From contig PMAL01000142.1 in assembly GCA_003152555.1 (NCBI GenBank), positions 19,791-24,916 on the forward strand: a stretch of DNA of 5,126 nucleotides, in the 5' to 3' direction. The notes below the pieces were generated by a model. The model had not been told where the DNA came from, searched no databases, and saw nothing but the letters and a program-made list of their open reading frames with translations. This stretch comes from Acidimicrobiaceae bacterium (GTDB lineage: Bacteria; Actinomycetota; Acidimicrobiia; Acidimicrobiales; RAAP-2). Positions 1-5,126 of this stretch are shown here, one piece after another. A program made the translations under genes and the position numbers. Numbering within the stretch: the first letter of the stretch is position 1; every line of letters begins with the position of its first letter.

Positions 1-350
1 TCCTCTGGTGGAACGCGGCGCCGGCCAAGATCATCATGGGCGACACCGGCTCGCTCGCCATCGGCACGGGACTGGGCGCGTTGTGTCTCTTGATGAATCT
101 TGACCTGCTGCTGATCGTGATTGGTGGTCTCTTCGTGGCCGAGACGGCGTCAGTGATCTTGCAAGTCGTGAGCTTTCGGGTCTTCGGTCGCCGGGTTTTT
201 CTAATAGCGCCGTTCCACCACCACTTTGAAATGCGGGACTGGCCCGAGACCACGGTGCTCATTCGCTTCTGGATCGTCGCCGGGCTCTGCGCCATGCTCG
301 GGCTGGGCATCTTCTACGGAGACTTCCTCAAGATTGCGAAGGTCGTGTAA
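1..350 (+). CDS. mraY: Phospho-MurNAc-pentapeptide-transferase MraY, C-terminal part (5' end outside window)
   Basis: MraY is the integral membrane enzyme that transfers phospho-MurNAc-pentapeptide from UDP to undecaprenyl phosphate, giving lipid I. The reading frame is open from the left edge, with the first whole codon at base 3. It gives about 115 residues, roughly the last third of a protein that is usually about 320-370 residues long. The fragment opens with LWWNAAPAKIIMGDTGS, the conserved cytoplasmic loop whose Asp in MGDTGS belongs to the active-site acidic set. Further on is the family signature PFHHHFE, the histidine-rich loop, then WPET and RFWIV. Hydrophobic segments before and after the HHH loop fit the last transmembrane helices. 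The ATG at base 36 is internal and is not the start. The TAA stop shares its last A with the ATG of ftsW. murD, which commonly follows mraY, is absent. Identification is essentially certain; only the N-terminus is unseen. Confidence 0.97.
   Translation, partial: LWWNAAPAKIIMGDTGSLAIGTGLGALCLLMNLDLLLIVIGGLFVAETASVILQVVSFRVFGRRVFLIAPFHHHFEMRDWPETTVLIRFWIVAGLCAMLGLGIFYGDFLKIAKVV
338..342 (+). promoter_or_regulatory. Shine-Dalgarno site of ftsW
   Basis: GAAGG lies seven bases before the ATG at 350, inside the last codons of mraY. It is a fair match to the anti-Shine-Dalgarno sequence and supports this ftsW start, although the TAATG overlap would also allow re-initiation after mraY. Confidence 0.6.
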
Positions 351-1681
351 TGACACTCACCCACACCCCCCGGGCCGCGCTGCGACGACTGGAACGAGAG
401 CACGTCAGCGAGCCACCAGTAGCGCCGCCGGTCAAACGGCCTCGTGGCTACCTGCAAGCGTTTCCGCGCGGCAACTTCAATGGCCGCGCGCTCTTGATCG
501 TGACGGGCCTGCTCGTGACCTTCGGCACGATCGCGGTCGCCTCGGCCAGTGAGGGACAGTCCGCGGCGAGCGGTGGTTCACAGTGGACGATCATGATCCA
601 CGACGTCATCTATCTGGGCTTCGGGATCTTTGCCCTGTACGTGATGAGCCGCATCCGCATCGATCAGTTGGTGCGCAAGGCGCCGCTGCTGATGGTGGGC
701 GGACTCGGACTGCTCGTCGCGGTCAAGGCCGTGGGTCTGACCGCGAACGGTGGCAAGCGGTGGCTCAACCTGCGCGTGATCGATCTGCAGCCCTCGGAGA
801 TGTTCAAGCTCTTCACGGTTCTCTTCGTGGCGTGGCTGGTCGAACAACACCACGACGAACTGAACAACTGGATGCAACTGGCGATGTGGACGTTGCCGGT
901 GGCGGTGGGCTGCGGCTTAATTCTCGTCGAGCCGGACATCGGCACCATGTCGGTCGTGGCCATCATTGCCTTCGTGATGCTGGGTGTCGCGGGGCTGTCG
1001 GGGCGGCTCATGGCGATGATCGTGTCGCTGGGTGTGGTGGGCTTCTACGGCTACATGAAGTTCAATCCCTACTCGTACGCCCGGTTCTTTTCCTTCCTTC
1101 ACCCCAACAGTGATCTGCAGGGCACCGGCTATCAGCTGTTGCAGTCCAAGATCGGCCTCGGTGCGGGCGGGCTCAGCGGTTTGGGACTCGGACACAGCCG
1201 AGAAAAATGGGGCCTGTTGCCCAATCCCCATACCGACTTCATCTTTACGATCATCGGCGAAGAGCTCGGTATCATCGGCACGCTTTTCGTCATCGCACTG
1301 TTTGTTGCCTTTCTCTTCGCCGCCGTTCGCATTGCCCAAAAGTGCACCAACGACGTGTACCGACTCGTTGCCATGGGCATCGCGGCGTGGATCACACTCG
1401 AGGCCATCATCAACATCGCGTCGGTGGTGGGATGGTGGGCGGTGACGGGCATACCGCTGCCCTTCTTCTCCTACGGGGGCACGGCCCTCATCACGGAACT
1501 CGCGGCGGTCGGCCTGCTTTATAACATCGCGCACGACCAGAGTCGCTCGCACGGTGTGTCATTGCGCGAATACGTCCGAGCGGACTTTCGCGCGTCAATG
1601 GAGCGCCGAGCACCCGCTCGATCGGGCCCGATTTCGCGACCCCGCTCGATACCGCCGGCGCGTTCGCCACGCCGCAGGTAG
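350..1681 (+). CDS. ftsW: SEDS-family septal peptidoglycan glycosyltransferase FtsW
   Basis: FtsW polymerises lipid II into glycan strands at the division septum, working with a class B penicillin-binding protein. The protein has 443 residues. It has a proline- and arginine-rich cytoplasmic N-terminus (about 1-45), then about ten hydrophobic segments from residue 47 to 393, then a strongly basic tail (401-443). SEDS motifs are in order: GGKRWL (134-139), QPSE (147-150), EPDIGT (194-199), GYQLLQSKIGLGAGG (260-274), then LPNPHTDFIF (290-299) and GEELG (303-307). Asp296 in HTDFIF aligns with the essential catalytic Asp of the family. PFFSYGG (371-377) is the last signature. FtsW is preferred over RodA because of its place in the dcw cluster. 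The start is fixed by the TAATG overlap with mraY and a GAAGG site upstream. Odd points are the GWWAVTG stretch (361-367), where GLLPVTG-like sequence is usual, and Glu351 where Gln is common. Confidence 0.95.
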   Translation: MTLTHTPRAALRRLEREHVSEPPVAPPVKRPRGYLQAFPRGNFNGRALLIVTGLLVTFGTIAVASASEGQSAASGGSQWTIMIHDVIYLGFGIFALYVMSRIRIDQLVRKAPLLMVGGLGLLVAVKAVGLTANGGKRWLNLRVIDLQPSEMFKLFTVLFVAWLVEQHHDELNNWMQLAMWTLPVAVGCGLILVEPDIGTMSVVAIIAFVMLGVAGLSGRLMAMIVSLGVVGFYGYMKFNPYSYARFFSFLHPNSDLQGTGYQLLQSKIGLGAGGLSGLGLGHSREKWGLLPNPHTDFIFTIIGEELGIIGTLFVIALFVAFLFAAVRIAQKCTNDVYRLVAMGIAAWITLEAIINIASVVGWWAVTGIPLPFFSYGGTALITELAAVGLLYNIAHDQSRSHGVSLREYVRADFRASMERRAPARSGPISRPRSIPPARSPRRR

Positions 1682-1683
1682 TC

Positions 1684-2802
1684 GTGAGCGGGCCCATCGT
1701 CATCACGGGTGGCGGGACCGGCGGCCACGTATTTCCAATGCAGGCCGTCGCCGAGCAACTCCAAGCCCTCGGCGTCACGAGCGACCAGTTGCGCTACGTC
1801 GGTAGCCGGCGCGGCCAGGAGGCGACGTTGCTCGCCGCGGGGCCGATTGCCTTGACGTTGCTACCCGGTCGTGGCATTCGCCGTTCCCTGACGCCGCGCG
1901 CGCTGGTGAGCAATTTCGTAGCGGTGCTGGGACTGAGCGCCGCGGTGCTGAGTGCGTTCATCAAGGTGGGGGCGTGGCGACCATCCGTGGTGGTGTCGGT
2001 GGGCGGCTACGCCTCATTCGCGACGTCGCTCGCGGCGGTGTTGCGGCGCCGTCCGCTCGTGCTGGTGGAGTTCGACGCAATGCCCGGCGCGTCACAGAGA
2101 ATCTTGAGCCGATTCGCGGCCCGTCGTTGCACCGCTTTTGTCGCTGATGCGCCGCGCAGCGAGACCACGGGCACGCCACTGCGCGAGACAATCATTGCGA
2201 TCGACCGTTCCGACGTCGCACGCCGCGCGGCTCGCGAACACGCCACGCCACCGATCGAACCCGGTCGATCGGTCGTGGTCGTCATGACCGGCTCCTTGGG
2301 CGCGCATCGCGTCAACAGCGCCGTGAGCGCGCTGGCATTGCTGTGGGCGAGTCGCCGGGACCGGACCCTCGTGCACGTCACCGGTCGACGTGATTTTGCC
2401 GAGATGACGGCGGCGCGACCCCAGACCGATGGGCTCGACTATCGAATTGTTGAGTTTGGCGACATGACCCAACTGTGGGCGCTCTGTGACGTGGCGCTCT
2501 GTCGCGGCGGTGCGATCACAATTGGTGAGTTAACCGCGCTCGCCATCCCTTCGGTGCTGGTGCCGCTGCCGGGGGCTCCGGGTGATCACCAAACAAAGAA
2601 TGCGCTCGCCGTGGCGAGTGCGGGCGGGGCTCGGATAGTGAGCGACGCGCAGTGTACGGGTCCGGTCCTGGCGACCGTGCTCGACGAAATATTGCAGCCC
2701 GGCACGCTGGCGGCAATGGAGACTGCCTCGGGCGCGCTCGGGCGTCGTGACGGCGCGACGGCCATCGCGCGCGCGGTCCTTGACGTCAGTGGGCAATCGT
2801 GA
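1684..2802 (+). CDS. murG: UDP-GlcNAc:lipid I N-acetylglucosaminyltransferase MurG
   Basis: MurG adds GlcNAc from UDP-GlcNAc to lipid I on the inner face of the membrane, giving lipid II for FtsW. At 372 residues it has the usual length, and it has the two-domain GT-B plan. The N-domain carries the glycine-rich GGGTGGHV (9-16) and VSVGGYAS (104-111). The C-domain carries TGSLGA (202-207), HVTGRRDF (231-238), CRGGAITIGE (273-282) and GDHQTKNA (300-307), the UDP-GlcNAc-binding side. The start is GTG two bases after the ftsW stop, with a weak AGG at 1676-1678. The second residue and the early GGGTGGH leave little room for another start. The stop overlaps the murC start as GTGA. Odd: the usual HEQN-type motif after the second glycine-rich loop reads VEFD (128-131), the nearby Asn is Gln, and GGSQGA reads TGSLGA. 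The sugar-donor motifs are intact, so I judge it functional and diverged by lineage. Confidence 0.94.
   Translation: MSGPIVITGGGTGGHVFPMQAVAEQLQALGVTSDQLRYVGSRRGQEATLLAAGPIALTLLPGRGIRRSLTPRALVSNFVAVLGLSAAVLSAFIKVGAWRPSVVVSVGGYASFATSLAAVLRRRPLVLVEFDAMPGASQRILSRFAARRCTAFVADAPRSETTGTPLRETIIAIDRSDVARRAAREHATPPIEPGRSVVVVMTGSLGAHRVNSAVSALALLWASRRDRTLVHVTGRRDFAEMTAARPQTDGLDYRIVEFGDMTQLWALCDVALCRGGAITIGELTALAIPSVLVPLPGAPGDHQTKNALAVASAGGARIVSDAQCTGPVLATVLDEILQPGTLAAMETASGALGRRDGATAIARAVLDVSGQS
2250..2273 (+). repeat. Short perfect inverted repeat inside murG
   Basis: ACCGATCGA and TCGATCGGT form a 9-bp perfect stem around the 6-base loop ACCCGG, all within murG codons for the linker between its two domains (about residues 189-197). 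No T-run follows, so it is not an intrinsic terminator. In G+C-rich DNA of this length a stem of this size can arise by chance. Confidence 0.4.
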
Positions 2803-4157
2803 CGTCGCTCGCGCCGGGGGCCAGGGTCCACATCGTGGGTGTCGGCGGCGCGGGCATGAGCGGACTCGCCCGGCTGCTCGTCGAGATGGGCTGTGACGTG
2901 AGCGGCAGTGACACGGTTGATTCGGTGGTGCTCGTCTCGCTGCGCGACGCGGGCGTTGCGATTCACGCCGGCCATGATGCGTCACAGGGTGCAGACGCGC
3001 AGATTGTTGTGTGGTCACCCGCAATACCAGAGAACAACGTCGAGCTGGTCGCGGCGAGAAACCGTGGGGCAACGTTGCTGACTCGCGCCCAAGTGTTGGC
3101 GTCGCTGGCCCAGCGCCAGCCCGTGATTGGCCTGACGGGCACGCACGGCAAGACCACCGCCACCTCCATGTTGACCCTCGTGCTGCACGCGGCCGGTCGT
3201 GATGATTCGCGCCTGCTCGGCGCGGCGGTAACGGGACTGGGCGAGAACGGGCATTTTGGCAGTGGATCGCTCGTCCTCGAAGTCGACGAGAGTTTCGGCA
3301 CGTTTTCGCTGCTGGCGCCCTTCGCGCTGGGCCTCTTGAACGTGGAGTCCGATCACCTCGACCACTACGTCACCGTGGAGGCGCTCGAAGGAGAGTTCGC
3401 CCAACTGCTCGCGCGCACGACGGGACCGGTGGTGGTGTGGAGCGATGATCCCGGCGCTTCGCGGGTGGCGTCACGTAGCGGGCGCGAGGTGCAGCTGGTG
3501 GGTACGCACGACGCCGCGTGGATTGTGGACAACGTCACGCTCGCCAAGAGAAGTGCATCGTTCACGTTGACGGGCCCGAATGGCGCACTTGAATTAATCC
3601 TGGGCGTCACGGGCGCGCACAATGTCGCCAACGCGGCCGTCGTGGCCGCGCTCGCGAGCGCCCTGGACGTCGCGCCTGACGCAATCGTCACCGGACTGCG
3701 CGCCTTCGCCGGCGCGCCGCGGCGCTTTGAGTACCTCGGACAGTGGCGGGGTGTCGACGTCTACGAGGACTACGCCCACTTGCCCGGGGAGATTGCCGCG
3801 ACGTTGGCGGCGACACGCAGCATGGGTTACCAGCGTGTCACGGCAGTCTTCCAACCCCACCGGGTGACGCGCACGCTCAGCCTCGCCCAACAACTGGCCG
3901 CGGCCCTCGAGGCGGCGGACAATATTGTCATTGCTGACATCTACACCTCGGGCGAAGCCAACCCCACTGGGGTAACGGGTGAGTTGGTCGCGCGCCACAT
4001 TCACGCGCGTCGTGGAGCCACCAGTGCCTACGGCGCCACGTTTGACGACGTGGTCAACGTTCTCGAGTCGCGCCACGATCAGAGTGACGTGGTGCTATTG
4101 CTCGGTGCCGGTGATATTGCCCAGGTGGCGCAGCGTCTAAGTGGTGGACTGAGTTGA
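2799..4157 (+). CDS. murC: UDP-N-acetylmuramate--L-alanine ligase MurC
   Basis: MurC is the ATP-dependent cytoplasmic ligase that adds L-alanine to UDP-MurNAc, the first amino acid of the stem peptide. The protein has 452 residues, within the family range, with the three Mur-ligase domains in order. The N-terminal UDP-binding fold carries HIVGVGGAGMSGLA (11-24) and GSD (36-38). The ATPase domain carries the P-loop GTHGKTT (114-120), the EVDES segment (161-165), NVESDHLDHY (181-190) and GAHNVANA (272-279). The C-terminal domain carries PRRFE (307-311), EDYAHLP (323-329), FQPHRVTRT (351-359), YTSGE (382-386) and GAGDI (436-440). The order and wording (GVGGAGMSG, FQPHR) separate it from MurD, MurE and MurF. 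The start is GTG, overlapping the murG stop by four bases; I see no good Shine-Dalgarno site, so coupling to murG translation is likely. Odd: the usual DESD and DYAHHP read DESF and DYAHLP. Confidence 0.96.
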   Translation: MTSLAPGARVHIVGVGGAGMSGLARLLVEMGCDVSGSDTVDSVVLVSLRDAGVAIHAGHDASQGADAQIVVWSPAIPENNVELVAARNRGATLLTRAQVLASLAQRQPVIGLTGTHGKTTATSMLTLVLHAAGRDDSRLLGAAVTGLGENGHFGSGSLVLEVDESFGTFSLLAPFALGLLNVESDHLDHYVTVEALEGEFAQLLARTTGPVVVWSDDPGASRVASRSGREVQLVGTHDAAWIVDNVTLAKRSASFTLTGPNGALELILGVTGAHNVANAAVVAALASALDVAPDAIVTGLRAFAGAPRRFEYLGQWRGVDVYEDYAHLPGEIAATLAATRSMGYQRVTAVFQPHRVTRTLSLAQQLAAALEAADNIVIADIYTSGEANPTGVTGELVARHIHARRGATSAYGATFDDVVNVLESRHDQSDVVLLLGAGDIAQVAQRLSGGLS

Positions 4158-5068
4158 TGTCAATCGCGCAACTGGTGAAGGTCGGTAATGGTCGCGTTGT
4201 CGAACACGCCGCGTTCGGCGAACGCACGACCTATCGCGTGGGCGGCACGGTTCGCGCCCTGGCGACCCTCGCGCGCACGAAGGACCTCGAGGAGTTGGGA
4301 CCGTTGATCACGCAGAGTGAACTGCCGCTCTTCGTATTGGGCAACGGATCAAATCTCTTGGTCGCTGATGGAGAACACAACGTGCTGGGTCTGCATCTCG
4401 TTGACGAGTTCGCGGAACTTAGCTGGCGCGACCACGGGGACGTCGTGTGGGTTCGCGCGGGAGCCGGACTGGACCTGCCGGTCGCGGCTCGACGGCTCTG
4501 CGCCGAGGGGATCGTGGGATTCGAGTGGGCCGTTGGCGTGCCGGGCACCTTCGGCGGCGCCGCAGTGATGAACGCCGGTGGTCACGGGTCCGATATGGCA
4601 GCTTGTGTCAGGGAGGTCGAGACCTGGCACGACGGCGCCACCCGCGTCTGGTCGTTGCCGGAACTGGAGTTTTCCTACCGATCGAGCGCACTCGAAGCCG
4701 GGCATGTGGTGACCAGCGTCACCCTGCAGCTCGCCCGGGGTGACCGCGACGCCGCGAAGAAGGAACTCAGCGAGATCGTGCGTTGGCGCCGCGAGCATCA
4801 ACCCGGGGGCTCCAACGCCGGCAGTGTCTTTCAGAATCCCGACGGCGGCCACGCCGGGCAACTGATCGAGGCGGCCGGGTGCAAGGGACTGCGAGTGGGC
4901 AGCGCCATCGTCAGCGAAAAGCACGCGAATTTCATTCTGGTCGACGCGAACGGCCGGGCCAATGACGTCTACGAGTTGCTGGTACTCGTACAGGCTCGGG
5001 TATTCGAATCATGTGGCGTCCGACTGAGGTCTGAGCACCGTTTTCTTGGCTTCAAGGACTGCCAGTGA
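4157..5068 (+). CDS. murB: UDP-N-acetylenolpyruvoylglucosamine reductase MurB (FAD, type II-like)
   Basis: MurB is the FAD enzyme that uses NADPH to reduce UDP-GlcNAc-enolpyruvate to UDP-MurNAc, the MurC substrate. The ATG at 4157 gives 303 residues and shares one base with the murC stop (TGATG). A TTG three bases upstream in the same frame is possible but less likely. FAD-binding motifs are TTYRVGG (24-30), LGNGSNLLVADG (61-72) and GVPGTFGGA (127-135). Substrate and catalytic parts are SYRSS (173-177, with the conserved Arg175), AGSVFQNP (221-228), SEKHANF (253-259) and SEHRFLG (292-298). Ser223 aligns with the proton-donor serine and Glu293 with the catalytic glutamate of the E. coli enzyme. 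The shorter length fits the type II group, which lacks the extra loop of E. coli MurB. The gene sits between murC and a putative ftsQ, as in several Gram-positive lineages. Confidence 0.96.
   Translation: MSIAQLVKVGNGRVVEHAAFGERTTYRVGGTVRALATLARTKDLEELGPLITQSELPLFVLGNGSNLLVADGEHNVLGLHLVDEFAELSWRDHGDVVWVRAGAGLDLPVAARRLCAEGIVGFEWAVGVPGTFGGAAVMNAGGHGSDMAACVREVETWHDGATRVWSLPELEFSYRSSALEAGHVVTSVTLQLARGDRDAAKKELSEIVRWRREHQPGGSNAGSVFQNPDGGHAGQLIEAAGCKGLRVGSAIVSEKHANFILVDANGRANDVYELLVLVQARVFESCGVRLRSEHRFLGFKDCQ
5054..5058 (+). promoter_or_regulatory. Shine-Dalgarno site of the gene after murB
   Basis: AAGGA lies six bases before the GTG at 5065, within the last codons of murB. It is the clearest ribosome binding site in the window and is the main sequence evidence that a new gene starts at 5065. 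Confidence 0.65.
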
Positions 5069-5126
5069 GCCGGACCAATGCGAGTGGGTCCAACGCCGCA
5101 GGCCCGGCGAACTCATCGGGGCGCTC
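5065..5126 (+). CDS. Start of the next dcw gene, probably divisome protein FtsQ (3' end outside window)
   Basis: A GTG overlaps the murB stop by four bases (GTGA), has AAGGA six bases upstream, and opens a frame without a stop to the window edge. About 20 residues are visible, beginning MSRTNASGSNAAGPANSS. They are rich in Ser, Asn, Gly and Ala and look disordered. No membrane segment or POTRA domain is reached yet, so the product cannot be read from the sequence. FtsQ, a single-pass membrane scaffold protein of the division complex, is the inference because it usually follows murC or murB in this cluster, and a low-complexity cytoplasmic N-terminus is common in actinobacterial FtsQ. The same GTGA coupling as murG-murC supports it as an operon member. 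Confidence 0.6.
   Translation, partial: MSRTNASGSNAAGPANSSGR

Noticed and set aside
226..552. 108-codon + strand frame over the mraY-ftsW junction
   Set aside because: Low-complexity out-of-frame product. I also considered it as a murD remnant, but it shows no Mur-ligase motif.
917..1552. 211-codon open frame on the - strand opposite ftsW
   Set aside because: Its product is rich in His, Arg, Asp and Glu without any recognisable motif. Long antisense frames are expected opposite G+C-rich genes, and ftsW on the + strand is unmistakable.
2530..3072. 180-codon open frame on the - strand across the murG-murC junction
   Set aside because: Arginine- and proline-rich shadow product covering two clearly coding ends; no evidence of its own.
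4154..4159. TTG at 4154 as the murB start
   Set aside because: The in-frame ATG at 4157 forms a normal TGATG overlap with the murC stop and is the stronger start codon; the difference is one residue.
4349..4924. 191-codon open frame on the - strand opposite murB
   Set aside because: It lies wholly inside murB, has no motif, and is best explained by codon bias of the real gene.
1..5126. Mobile elements, CRISPR arrays, RNA genes, terminators or an undescribed system
   Set aside because: The window is filled end to end by conserved cell-wall genes. I saw no direct repeats, tRNA-like folds, T-tailed hairpins or non-coding gap longer than two bases.

Overview
This window is a stretch of a bacterial dcw (division and cell wall) cluster. 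Every gene lies on the + strand, with almost no non-coding DNA. In order it holds the 3' third of mraY, then complete ftsW, murG, murC and murB. It ends with the first 62 bases of another open frame that is most likely ftsQ.

Layout: mraY (1-350) ends in a TAATG overlap with ftsW (350-1681). Two bases separate ftsW from murG (1684-2802). murG overlaps murC (2799-4157) by four bases (GTGA), murC overlaps murB (4157-5068) by one base (TGATG), and murB overlaps the next frame (5065 onward) by four bases (GTGA). There is no room for an internal terminator or an intergenic promoter, so the genes are presumably co-transcribed and translationally coupled.

How the genes work together: MurB and MurC act in the cytoplasm on the UDP-MurNAc branch. 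MurB reduces UDP-GlcNAc-enolpyruvate to UDP-MurNAc, and MurC adds L-alanine. MraY moves the finished MurNAc-pentapeptide phosphate onto undecaprenyl phosphate (lipid I), MurG adds GlcNAc (lipid II), and the SEDS protein FtsW polymerises lipid II at the septum. The following FtsQ-type protein would be part of the divisome scaffold.

Organism: base composition is high in G+C (roughly 60-65% by eye), GTG starts are common, and murB sits between murC and the putative ftsQ. MurB has the QPGGSNAGSVF wording and MurG has a diverged acceptor region. Together these suggest an actinobacterium, perhaps of the Acidimicrobiia. This placement rests on recalled family patterns and is only moderately secure.

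Novelty: I see no new system here. The points worth a second look are the absence of murD from its usual place between mraY and ftsW, and lineage-type substitutions in otherwise conserved motifs of MurG, MurC and FtsW.
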